Under the pieces are notes generated by a model, which saw only the letters and a program-made list of their open reading frames with translations, searched no databases and had not been told where the DNA came from. A DNA stretch of 64,000 bases from NCBI RefSeq assembly GCF_000175615.1, contig NZ_ACVO01000003.1, positions 36,744 through 100,743 on the forward strand, given 5' to 3'. The DNA is from Rothia mucilaginosa ATCC 25296. GTDB lineage: Bacteria > Actinomycetota > Actinomycetes > Actinomycetales > Micrococcaceae. This document shows, piece by piece, positions 33,242 to 41,040 of the stretch (position 1 is the stretch's first letter; each line of letters opens with the position of its first letter). The position numbers and the translations under genes were made by a program.

Positions 33242-34042
33242 ATGACGACTTTCCTTTCTCGGCGTGCAGCCCTACTAGCTGCCGGTGCGGGCGCTATTAC
33301 GATGCTGAGTGCCTGCTCCAGCGATATTCGTCCGTTGGCTGATAGCTCCCCGTCTGCTTCTGGAGAGGCTTCCTCTTCAGCAAGTTCTAGCGCCTCTGCT
33401 AGCCCCTCCACTTCTGCTAGCTCATCCTCTGCGGATGGTTCTTCTGAGAAGTCTTATCTGGGGCCGGTAAAGTTCGATAACTATGAGAAGAAGGGTGAGT
33501 ACGTCCCCGCGGATGAGACGCACAAGGCGCAGAATGTACCCAAGCCCCTCCCTCCGGCGAATATGCATGAGAAAACCATTGATGGCGCATACTCTGCCTT
33601 TAGTTTTTGGCTTGCCAGCGTCAACTATCTGGTGCTCACCGGTGACGATGAGCCGTTGAAGCAGGCTGACCCCTCCGGCAGGGATGTGAAGTCTTTCCAT
33701 GATTACGTGACTTTTTATGAGTCCAATGAGGGGTGGTTTTACGGTTCGGAGCATGCGCTTCAGGCTGAGATGATGACCCCGCAACCTGAGAAGGTATCGG
33801 GTAGCGACTCCCTCTACTACTGGCGTATCACGCTGTCCAAGGACTCTAAGGCGATGATGCATGTTGAGGGTAAGGGAAACAGGCCTATGTACCAGAACAC
33901 TTCCATGGAGCCTGAGCTTTCCGACCTGAAATTGTCGTATCAGGACGGCAAGTGGTTCACTTACCCCACCAAGGTACATGGACAAGGCTCTGCGAGCCCG
34001 AGCACCAAAGCATCCGATGAGGCTAACGCTAAGAATGCCTAG
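33242..34042 (+). CDS. Lipoprotein 6, DUF6318-like family
   Basis: Protein of 266 residues. Signal SRRAALL, lipobox LSAC (Cys25), SDIRPLAD, Ser-rich linker to about 75. Domain: YLGPVKFDNYEKKGEYVPAD, YSAFSFWLASVNYLVLTGDD and EGWFYGSEHALQ. It begins only 39 bases after lipoprotein 5, with TAAGGATTT as ribosome-binding site and no hairpin in between, so it is probably co-transcribed with lipoprotein 5. The C-terminus is charged (KASDEANAKNA) instead of poly-Ser. Confidence 0.87.
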   Translation: MTTFLSRRAALLAAGAGAITMLSACSSDIRPLADSSPSASGEASSSASSSASASPSTSASSSSADGSSEKSYLGPVKFDNYEKKGEYVPADETHKAQNVPKPLPPANMHEKTIDGAYSAFSFWLASVNYLVLTGDDEPLKQADPSGRDVKSFHDYVTFYESNEGWFYGSEHALQAEMMTPQPEKVSGSDSLYYWRITLSKDSKAMMHVEGKGNRPMYQNTSMEPELSDLKLSYQDGKWFTYPTKVHGQGSASPSTKASDEANAKNA

Positions 34043-34148
34043 AGCATCTTTGCTGAGTCCGTCTTAGGGGCGGGGATTCACCTCGCTTACAGGCGCATAA
34101 GATTTATGGCTTAGGCCCATGACCCTACGCACTACTTAAGGATTTTTC

Positions 34149-34916
34149 ATGGCAACTTTTCTTTCTCGACGTGCCGCACTAGCGGCTGCTACCGGTGCCG
34201 GTGCGGCTGTAGCGCTGACTGCCTGCGCTAGCGATATCCGCCCGCTGGCTGATAGCTCTTCTTCTCCTTCCGGTGAGGCTTCACCTTCGGCAAGTGCTTC
34301 TGAATCTGCGAGCGCATCCGCTTCAGCGTCTGCCGCTGATTCCGGCAAGAAGTCGTATAAGGGCACGGTGAAGCTCGACAAGTACGAGAAGAACGGCGAG
34401 TACGTTCCTGCCACGGCTGAAAAGAAGGCACAGAACGTGCCGAAGCCTGTTGTTCCGGAGAAGATGAACGAGGCAACCGTTGAAGGCATGTACCAGTTCC
34501 TCAGCTACTGGCTGGCGAGCTTTAATTACATGTTTATGACGGGCGATTACGAGCCGCTCAAGAAGGCTGACCCGTACTCCCACTATGCGAACGAGGGCAG
34601 CAATGCTGTTATCATCTACTCTTCCGGCAGGGGCTGGGTATACGACACGGATGCGCCGGTTACCGTTCAGCTTCTGACCGACGCCCCGAAGAAGGTCGCG
34701 GGCGGACCCAACCGCTACGATTGGCTCGGACGCATCATCTATGACCCCAACGCGAAGATCCACATTGAGGGTCAGGACCCCGCTCCCCTAGTCGATGGAT
34801 CCACTAAGAGCGAGGCAACCAACTTCGCGGCGGACTACAAGGACGGCGCGTGGTACATGCTCAGTGATGAGGATGCTGATGCATCCTCTTCCGAGAAGAG
34901 CAGCGCTAGCGCCTAA
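34149..34916 (+). CDS. Lipoprotein 7, DUF6318-like family
   Basis: Protein of 255 residues. Signal SRRAALA, lipobox LTAC with Cys26, then SDIRPLADSS. Linker of Ser/Ala/Glu. Domain: YKGTVKLDKYEKNGEYVPAT, YQFLSYWLASFNYMFMTGD and RGWVYDTDAPVTVQLLTDAP. The ribosome-binding site TTAAGGATTTTTC equals that of lipoprotein 6. It ends in a Ser-rich tail (ASSSEKSSASA). Confidence 0.87.
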   Translation: MATFLSRRAALAAATGAGAAVALTACASDIRPLADSSSSPSGEASPSASASESASASASASAADSGKKSYKGTVKLDKYEKNGEYVPATAEKKAQNVPKPVVPEKMNEATVEGMYQFLSYWLASFNYMFMTGDYEPLKKADPYSHYANEGSNAVIIYSSGRGWVYDTDAPVTVQLLTDAPKKVAGGPNRYDWLGRIIYDPNAKIHIEGQDPAPLVDGSTKSEATNFAADYKDGAWYMLSDEDADASSSEKSSASA

Positions 34917-34950
34917 AACCCGCCTCTAAGCGGCTGGTTCTAAAAGTGAG

Positions 34951-34997
34951 GGAAGCTCCCGTATGCAGTTGAGATTGCATGCGGGGGCTTCCTCTTT
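34951..34997 (+). terminator. Terminator of lipoprotein 7
   Basis: Long stem GGAAGCTCCCGTATGCA / TGCATGCGGGGGCTTCC (two mismatches), followed by TCTTT. Confidence 0.85.
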
Positions 34998-35063
34998 ACC
35001 TACGTGCGGTGGCGATGTTCCCTTATGCGTTCATGAGCGGACTTTGAACATGCGTCAGTTCCT

Positions 35064-35089
35064 TCGGGTACGCTTAAAAGTACACTGAC
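35064..35089 (+). promoter_or_regulatory. Conserved upstream element (lipoprotein 8)
   Basis: TCGGGTACGCTTAAAAG then TACACTGAC, the shortest form of the element at 31361 and 32355, ending 19 bases before the start codon. Confidence 0.45.
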
Positions 35090-35108
35090 AAACCGTTTAG
35101 GGGTTCTC

Positions 35109-35819
35109 ATGCCTACTTTCGTTACTCGCCGCACCGCCCTGGGCGTTGTTACCGCTGCCGCCCTCGCTTCCCTGACTGCCTGCGCAAATGATATTCGCCC
35201 GCTGGAGGACCCGAGCGTAGTTGACCCGATGCGCCCCTACAAGGGTGACTTGAAATTCAATAGCTACAAGTCCACCGGAACCTACCGCCCCGCAAGCACC
35301 ACGAAGAAGGCGGAGAACCCGCCCATGCCCGTTCCTCCCGAGAACATAAAGTCGAAGACGATCTCGGGCATGTATGCGGCGCTGGGCTACTGGCTCGCAG
35401 CCCTGAACTATCTGACGGTTACCGGCGACGCTGCCCCGTTCAAGGACGTGGACCTAGACGGTATCTACGTACAGAAGATGAAGATATACGTAGACTTGTA
35501 CGCGAAGGATGAGGGGTGGATGTACGGCACCGATACGCCGCTCTTGGCTGAACTGATCGAAGAGACTCCACAGAAGGTTGACGATGAGCAGTACCGTTGG
35601 AAGGGTATTGGCCGTAACCATAAGGCCGCCGTTCTCCATTACGTACCGGAGGACAGGGATATTCACATTGCAGATACGAGCGGCAGCTCTGCTAATGATG
35701 AGGTCACTTTTGTGTTGAATTATCGGAACAATACGTGGATGGTCACCATTGAGACGAAAAGCTCTTCGACAGCTGCCCCCGACTCCTCGGGCGGAAGCAA
35801 TTCTGGCCTCAACGTTTAG
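35109..35819 (+). CDS. Lipoprotein 8, DUF6318-like family, linker-less form
   Basis: Protein of 236 residues. Signal TRRTALG, lipobox LTAC (Cys25), NDIRPLED. Unlike copies 1-7 it has almost no Ser/Ala stalk: the domain (YKGDLKFNSYKSTGTYRPAS) begins about 18 residues after the Cys, so it should sit close to the membrane. KKAENPPMPVP replaces KKAQNVPKP. YAALGYWLAALNYLTVTGD and EGWMYGTDTPLLAELIEE are conserved. A Ser tail sits at the C-terminus. Confidence 0.87.
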   Translation: MPTFVTRRTALGVVTAAALASLTACANDIRPLEDPSVVDPMRPYKGDLKFNSYKSTGTYRPASTTKKAENPPMPVPPENIKSKTISGMYAALGYWLAALNYLTVTGDAAPFKDVDLDGIYVQKMKIYVDLYAKDEGWMYGTDTPLLAELIEETPQKVDDEQYRWKGIGRNHKAAVLHYVPEDRDIHIADTSGSSANDEVTFVLNYRNNTWMVTIETKSSSTAAPDSSGGSNSGLNV

Positions 35820-35946
35820 GATGCAGTGGCATAGACACCGACACCACGTACGCCTAACAAACAGCACTTTTCGTTAGCTAACGCAGTTTTTGTAGTATTT
35901 TCCCAGGTTTGATACCCAAGAAATCATAAACATATCCAAATACACT

Positions 35947-35993
35947 AAGGTACCCTGAAATAGATACACCGATAATCTATTGAAGGGTACCTT
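35947..35993 (+). promoter_or_regulatory. Long dyad directly before lipoprotein 9 start
   Basis: AAGGTACCCT pairs with AGGGTACCTT (10 pairs), then a 3x3 internal loop, then ATAGAT with ATCTAT (6 pairs) around a 9-base loop. The 3' arm holds the purine-rich site before the ATG at 35994. It could be an RNA hairpin hiding the ribosome-binding site or a protein-binding dyad over the promoter. Confidence 0.6.
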
Positions 35994-36698
35994 ATGTCCA
36001 CCTTCGTGACCCGACGCGCCGCCCTTGGCATCGCCGCCACCGCCGCGCTCGCCTCCTTGACTGCCTGCGCCAGTGATATTCGCCCGCTCAGCGACCAGAG
36101 CACGCCCGATACACAGCGCTCCTACAAGGGCGAGCTGAAGTTCAACGGCTACGAATCACGCGGCACCTACATTCCCGCAACCAGCTCGAAAAAGGCGGAG
36201 AATCCGCCCAAGCCTGTCCCTCCTGCAGAGATGAAAGCCAAAACGACGGAGGGCATGTACGCCGCCATAAACTACTGGTTGGCTTCTTTCAATTACCTTA
36301 TGATTACCGGCGACATTGAGCCCTTTAAGGCTGTGGATATAAACCGAAACGATATCTACAAGGCCGAACCTTTCGTCGAATTTTATGAGAAGAACACTGG
36401 CTGGGTGTACGGTACTGATGCGCCGTTCTCAGCAGAACTGACCGAGGACGCTCCGCAGAGGGTTGACGAACAGCAGTACCGCTGGCTGGGTGTTGGCCGA
36501 TATAACAAGGAAGCAAAGATTCACTACACAGATGGCAGGGAACTCACCATGGCCTCATTGAGCAGCGGCCCCGGTGATTATGAGTTCTTCTTTATCTTGG
36601 AGTATCAGGATGGCGCCTGGACGGTTCGGAATGAACCAGCCAAACTTACAACAAGCTCACCCAACTCAAGCGCGAGCAGCTCCGGCGCCCCCGTCTAG
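35994..36698 (+). CDS. Lipoprotein 9, DUF6318-like family, linker-less form
   Basis: Protein of 234 residues and nearest sibling of lipoprotein 8. Signal TRRAALG, lipobox LTAC (Cys25), SDIRPLSDQ, then the domain with YKGELKFNGYESRGTYIPAT, KKAENPPKPVP, YAAINYWLASFNYLMITGD and TGWVYGTDAPFSAELTED. The Ser/Ala stalk is absent as in copy 8; a short Ser tail ends the protein. Expression may be gated by the dyad before the start codon. Confidence 0.87.
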   Translation: MSTFVTRRAALGIAATAALASLTACASDIRPLSDQSTPDTQRSYKGELKFNGYESRGTYIPATSSKKAENPPKPVPPAEMKAKTTEGMYAAINYWLASFNYLMITGDIEPFKAVDINRNDIYKAEPFVEFYEKNTGWVYGTDAPFSAELTEDAPQRVDEQQYRWLGVGRYNKEAKIHYTDGRELTMASLSSGPGDYEFFFILEYQDGAWTVRNEPAKLTTSSPNSSASSSGAPV

Positions 36699-36871
36699 AA
36701 CCCCGGCCATATCGTAGTCGTGCGAGAATCTCTGGGTCCCGTGTTTTTCGTCATCTACCGCCGCTTTTACGGCGTTGGAGGCGCACACAACATTGGGCTG
36801 GCCGCTCCCCTGCGATATTCTGGAATTAGTTCAATACCGGCACATACGTTATTCACCTCAGAAAGAGCCCC

Positions 36872-37717
36872 ATGTCTACCATGTACACCCGCCGCACCGC
36901 CCTGACCGCACTGGGTCTGGGCACCGCCGCGCTTCTTGCCGCATGTTCCTCAAAGTCCTCCGAATCTTCAGCAACCGCGAGCGCATCCGCACCCGAACCT
37001 TCGGCATCCGCGAGCGCTACCGCATCCGTCTCCCCCACCGCGGAGGCAACCACCACCATTGAACCCGGCCCCAGCATGAAGGGTGAGGTCGTTCTTGCCG
37101 ACTACTCCTCCACCGGCACTTTTGAGCCCGGCACCAAGGAGCACAAGGCAGTGAACGTCGCGATTCCCGTGGAGCCGGCGAAGCTGCGTGAGAACAGTGT
37201 TGAGGGTCTGCACGCGTTCATTGCGTACTGGCAGGCTACTCTGAACTACCTGCTGCTGACCGGTGACGGTGCACGCTTCACGAACATTGACCACACCGGC
37301 GATTACTCGACTGTGGCTGAGTTCTTCCAGAGCATGTACGCTTCGGAGACCGGCTGGGTGATTGGTTCGGAGCGTCCGATGGTTCTGTCGTTGACTGCTG
37401 ACCGCCCGACTAAGGATACCCGCACCGGCTACTACACTTGGGCAACCGAGATGGTGATTGATGGTGCTGAGGGTGCTGGCGTGTACAGCAAGACCAATGA
37501 TCGTGTGCAGCCGCTGACTGAGGTGTTCAAGTACCCGGGTAAGCCGGTGGCTGGTCAGATTGTGGCGCATTACCAGGACGGCACTTGGCGTATGGTGCGT
37601 CGCGCTCCGGGTACTGCTTCTGCTTCGCCGGTTCCGTCGCTGAGCCCGAGCGCTTCGGCTGAGGGTTCTGCGTCTGCGGAGGCTACCACTGCTTCTGCTG
37701 AGGCATCGGCACAGTAG
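36872..37717 (+). CDS. Lipoprotein 10, divergent DUF6318-like member
   Basis: Protein of 281 residues. Signal TRRTALT, lipobox LAAC with Cys25. It lacks SDIRPL and has a Ser/Ala/Glu stalk at both ends (about 27-65 and the last 35 residues). The domain keeps the outline: MKGEVVLADYSSTGTFEPGT, KAVNVAIPVEP, LHAFIAYWQATLNYLLLTGD and TGWVIGSERPMVL. It is the most diverged of the ten; its codon use (CTG, GGT and CGT) is more optimised than that of its neighbours. Start at MSTMYTRR after GAAAGAGC. Confidence 0.87.
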   Translation: MSTMYTRRTALTALGLGTAALLAACSSKSSESSATASASAPEPSASASATASVSPTAEATTTIEPGPSMKGEVVLADYSSTGTFEPGTKEHKAVNVAIPVEPAKLRENSVEGLHAFIAYWQATLNYLLLTGDGARFTNIDHTGDYSTVAEFFQSMYASETGWVIGSERPMVLSLTADRPTKDTRTGYYTWATEMVIDGAEGAGVYSKTNDRVQPLTEVFKYPGKPVAGQIVAHYQDGTWRMVRRAPGTASASPVPSLSPSASAEGSASAEATTASAEASAQ

Positions 37718-37743
37718 ATTCAGATCCCCTTTATACCACTGAG

Positions 37744-37806
37744 AAGCCACATATGTTTCGAGAAGCCACCATTATGGTTGCTTTTCGAAACACATGTGGC
37801 TTTTCG
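37744..37806 (+). terminator. Terminator of lipoprotein 10
   Basis: Arms CCACATATGTTTCGA / TCGAAACACATGTGG (one bulge) with an inner stem GAAGCCACC / GGTTGCTTT, then TTTTCGCTTTT. Confidence 0.85.
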
Positions 37807-37842
37807 CTTTTATTCTTTCTTGAATAAAGACAGATATAAACA

Positions 37843-37876
37843 AAAAAGCCTTGATCCCGAAGAATCAAGGCTTTTT
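37843..37876 (-). terminator. Terminator of tRNA-Glu
   Basis: Perfect stem AAAAAGCCTTGAT / ATCAAGGCTTTTT, 8 bases beyond the tRNA 3' end on the minus strand, with a U-rich tail. Confidence 0.85.
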
Positions 37877-37883
37877 CCTAGTG

Positions 37884-37956
37884 TGACCCCAACCGGATTT
37901 GAACCGGTGTTGCCGCCGTGAGAGGGCGGAGTACTAGGCCGCTATACGATGGGGCC
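37884..37956 (-). tRNA. tRNA-Glu(CTC)
   Basis: The 73-base molecule on the minus strand starts GGCCCCATCGTATAGCGG. The anticodon stem CCGCC / GGCGG encloses loop CTCTCAC (anticodon CTC, reads GAG). The T arm is CCGGTTCAAATCCGG, and the acceptor stem GGCCCCA / TGGGGTC has discriminator A. CCA is not encoded. The following 260 bases (37957-38214) show no gene. Confidence 0.95.
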
Positions 37957-38214
37957 GTGAGATTTACATCTCTTTTACCAGGTCTCCCTGGCAACATATA
38001 TAACTATACAGAGGTTCCCAGAAACAACCAAATCGAAAAGCGGTGAAATGAGTCACATATTTTACACTGAGTGCAAGGCCTAAAAACAGACTCCTCCCCA
38101 GCGGTGTAGGCACTCCCCCGACAGCCATCCGGCACCTCCGCAGCGCCCGCCTCCACACCTGCGCCTACCCCGTTCAGGCACCACGGCATCACGGCGTCAC
38201 AGCATCAAGGGCAC

Positions 38215-38247
38215 AAAAATGCGCCCCGCACAGTGTACGGGGCGCAT
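38215..38247 (-). terminator. Terminator of single-propeller gene
   Basis: Minus strand: ATGCGCCCCG / CGGGGCGCAT around TACACTGTG, then TTTTTGTG. Confidence 0.85.
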
Positions 38248-38269
38248 CCGCTCAAACTAGAGCGAGAAA

Positions 38270-40462
38270 CTATGCCTTACGGCGACGAAGCACCATCACA
38301 GCAGCACCAGCAATCAGCGCGAACGCACCGACAGCAGCCAGGCTCAGAACGTTCTGAGCACCAGTCTTAGCCAGCGAGCCCTTGCTCTGAGGCGCAGACT
38401 TGGTAGCCGAAGCGCTCACCTGAGCATCGGAGTTAGAGCTCTTAGGCTGAGACTCAGACTTCGCCGAAGAAGAGTTCTTCAGCGGCGCGGTCTTCGCGGT
38501 GGTGCCCAGCTGGTCGTTAGCCTCCTCAGCCTTCGACTGTTCACCCTTGGGCTGCTCAGCCGCCGGCTTCTCCGCTACTGCAGCAGACGCGGAAGGCGAT
38601 GCCGAGGCGTTGGTCGGGAATGCCGGCTCGTCAGCCTCATCGCGGTTATCTGCATTGCCGGCATCCTTCGCATCGTTAACAATCAGCGAAACAGCCGAAT
38701 CGTAATTGCGGTTGGTAGCCACATCAGAACCAGCGGTGACGGTACCGAGCATGTAGCCCTGGCTGTACTGCATGGTGTTTGCCGGAACACGCAGAGTTGC
38801 CTCGAAGGAGTACTTGCCGGTGCGTGCGTTGTAGACAAACGCGCTCGCAGGAACGACAGTGGAGACCTTCTGAATGTTTGCCAGTTCGCTATCGGTCAGT
38901 TTGTCGTAACCCATCGACCATTCACCCTCCTTGACGAGGAACAGGCGAATACCTTCTGCCGGGGGCTTCTCAAAGTCATAGCCGGAGACGTGGAAGGTGT
39001 AGGGGCGGGTAATGTCGACGGTGCCCTCAGCGAAGTTCAGGGTGGGGTCAATCAGCACTGCGGTAGCCTGCTTCGGGTAGCCCTGGAAGGGAACCTTAGC
39101 GGGATTAATAGTCGCGGTGGAGGTGAACTCACCCTCGGAAACCTCGGCGTAGAACTTCACGATGGAGTTCGGAACCAGCTTCTGCTGCGAGGAAGGAACA
39201 GTCTTACCGTTACGATCCACGGTCGCCTTGGAGGTGTAGGTGTCGGTCATGGAGCCTTCACCGGTCTTCGAGTTCAGCACGTAGGGCACAGCCGCGGTGG
39301 TGTTCGCGATATCCTGCTTGTCCACTGCGATGACGGAGCCGTCCTCGGTGACGGTCAGGTCGTTAGCCTTACCGCCGTTCATCTCAACCTCACCGATTAC
39401 GCGGTCGGTCTTAGCGTCAAAGATAGCGATCTTGCCGGTACCGAAATCGGTCACGTACACCAGGTCGCGGTCCTCGTCGTTCTCCATGGACAGTGCCTGG
39501 GTGCCGAACTTAACGAACTTCTTGAACGCACCGGTGGTCAGATCGTAGACGGAGATACCGGAGTTCACGCCATCCACACCCTGCGAGGAGACGTAAATTT
39601 CGTTCTCGGAGTGGTCAATAGTGACGTCAGAGGGGCGAACCTCAACGGAGGAGTTCTCGCCGCGGGTCTGAATAACCTGCTCAGTCTTGAACGTATGGGT
39701 GTTGATTACGAAGACCTTGCCGCCGGTGCGCTCGGGCACGTACAGCTTGTCACCGTCAACAGTCATGTTCATGCCAATGTAGCGGGTACCACCGTTGGGG
39801 GCGCCTTCCAGCTGCAGCTTGGTGACCTCGAAGGTCTTCATGTCAATTGCGGACACATAGTAGCGGCCGGTCACGAACACCTTACCGGAGTTGTGATCCA
39901 CCAGCACGGAGCGGGGGTGCTCAATCCAGTTCGGGTCGCTCTCAGGGATACCGTGGTTAGTCCAAATCTGCTCCATGGTGCTCTGGTCGAACACAGACAG
40001 GGAGTTGTCGGTGGTGTTAGTAACCCACACGGTACCGGACACGTCATCAACAGTGATGCCATACGCGGAAATGTAGCCAAATTCGCCGTTCTTATCCAGC
40101 TCGAAGGGAAGCGCTGCCACTTCTTCAATCTGAAGAGTGTCTGCGTTGACACGAGCAATGGTGGAGGCGAGGTCGCCGCGGGCACCCACGCCGACCATCC
40201 AAATCTTGTTGGTCGCCTTAGAGTATGCAACCTGGTACTGGCCGGGCAGACCCTGGGTAATCTGCGCAACGGATGCGGAGGTGTCAACAACGCGGCTCAG
40301 CGATGCGGTGGAAGGAACCGAGGCGCTGGAGGAAGCGGTCTGATGTGCGGTATTCGGTGCTGCGAAGGAGGCAGGGATCATGGCTGCGCCGGAGATTGCG
40401 AGCGCCAGGGAGCCAACAGCGAGCCCCTTCAGTGCTTTACCCGAGGAGGGAGTGAGGTTCAA
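38270..40462 (-). CDS. LAxTG-anchored YncE-like beta-propeller surface protein
   Basis: Protein of 730 residues. Sec signal peptide (AVGSLALAISGAAMIPASFA, to about residue 34). One propeller domain of YncE type follows (about 65-400), with repeated blades such as AYGITVDDVSGTVWVTNTTD, HPRSVLVDHNSGKVFVTGR and VRPSDVTIDHSENEIYVSSQ. Then comes a beta-rich region (about 400-590). The Ser/Lys/Gln-rich wall-spanning stalk ends in the sorting signal LAKTG, a hydrophobic segment (LSLAAVGAFALIAGAAVMVL) and RRRKA. LAxTG is the signal used by class E sortases of high-GC Gram-positives; no sortase is in the window. The closely related gene to its left in transcription order carries two such propellers. 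Start MNLTPSSGKALKG has GAAGGACAC upstream. Confidence 0.93.
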   Translation of the reverse strand: MNLTPSSGKALKGLAVGSLALAISGAAMIPASFAAPNTAHQTASSSASVPSTASLSRVVDTSASVAQITQGLPGQYQVAYSKATNKIWMVGVGARGDLASTIARVNADTLQIEEVAALPFELDKNGEFGYISAYGITVDDVSGTVWVTNTTDNSLSVFDQSTMEQIWTNHGIPESDPNWIEHPRSVLVDHNSGKVFVTGRYYVSAIDMKTFEVTKLQLEGAPNGGTRYIGMNMTVDGDKLYVPERTGGKVFVINTHTFKTEQVIQTRGENSSVEVRPSDVTIDHSENEIYVSSQGVDGVNSGISVYDLTTGAFKKFVKFGTQALSMENDEDRDLVYVTDFGTGKIAIFDAKTDRVIGEVEMNGGKANDLTVTEDGSVIAVDKQDIANTTAAVPYVLNSKTGEGSMTDTYTSKATVDRNGKTVPSSQQKLVPNSIVKFYAEVSEGEFTSTATINPAKVPFQGYPKQATAVLIDPTLNFAEGTVDITRPYTFHVSGYDFEKPPAEGIRLFLVKEGEWSMGYDKLTDSELANIQKVSTVVPASAFVYNARTGKYSFEATLRVPANTMQYSQGYMLGTVTAGSDVATNRNYDSAVSLIVNDAKDAGNADNRDEADEPAFPTNASASPSASAAVAEKPAAEQPKGEQSKAEEANDQLGTTAKTAPLKNSSSAKSESQPKSSNSDAQVSASATKSAPQSKGSLAKTGAQNVLSLAAVGAFALIAGAAVMVLRRRKA

Positions 40463-40572
40463 TGTGTGTCCTTCAAATGTGTAACGGAAGTGCTCACATG
40501 CCGCATGCGAATGCTAACGAGACACCCGTGAATATGCGGTGACATATTCGACGGCACGAAAAGCAGAAATGC

Positions 40573-40593
40573 AGGTAACGCATAAATTTACCT
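40573..40593 (-). promoter_or_regulatory. Candidate operator dyad upstream of single-propeller gene
   Basis: Inverted repeat AGGTAA-N9-TTACCT about 110 bases upstream of the start. A metal-dependent repressor (DtxR/IdeR type) is the likely reader by analogy with the neighbouring gene; this is inference. The remaining stretch up to 40930 is AT-rich, with another dyad TTTACA-N6-TGTAAA near 40783 and no coding frame. Confidence 0.4.
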
Positions 40594-40933
40594 ACCTTCT
40601 AATCCTCAGTGTTTTCCCAGGAAAATACAAGCAGCGACGTGGGTGTGTTTTGTGTTTTTATGAGTGACCCCCAAATTCGCCTTCAGTATCACGTGAAGGT
40701 TGAGGCGATTTCAGGGTTTTTCCTTGCTCTTGCGGGCAAAAACCCTGGTTGCCAGGGGGTATTGCGATGCTTTTATATTTACACATTAATGTAAAAGTTT
40801 AGGTGAGGTGCATCTGCGATATTCACCACGGGTTACACATTTTCTCGACATTCAAAACCTATATTTTTACAAGCGCGTGCACATATATAAATATTTACTG
40901 TATAAGTTACCCAGAATAACCCCAAGCGGGCAC

Positions 40934-40993
40934 ACAAAAGGCGGGTACCCCTCCCCCAGATTCGAAGAATCCGAAAGAGAAAATACCCGCCTT
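40934..40993 (-). terminator. Terminator of two-propeller gene
   Basis: Minus strand: AAGGCGGGTA / TACCCGCCTT with a 36-base loop that has its own small stem (GATTC / GAATC), then TTTGTG. Confidence 0.75.
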
Positions 40994-41040
40994 CTCACGC
41001 GTTACATCGAGCATTTACGCCCGAAAACTAAACGCTACGC

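Noticed and set aside
38990..40531. 513-codon plus-strand frame opposite the single-propeller gene
   Set aside because: Antisense shadow: rich in Gly/Val/His with no domain, while the minus frame has a signal peptide, propeller and sorting signal.
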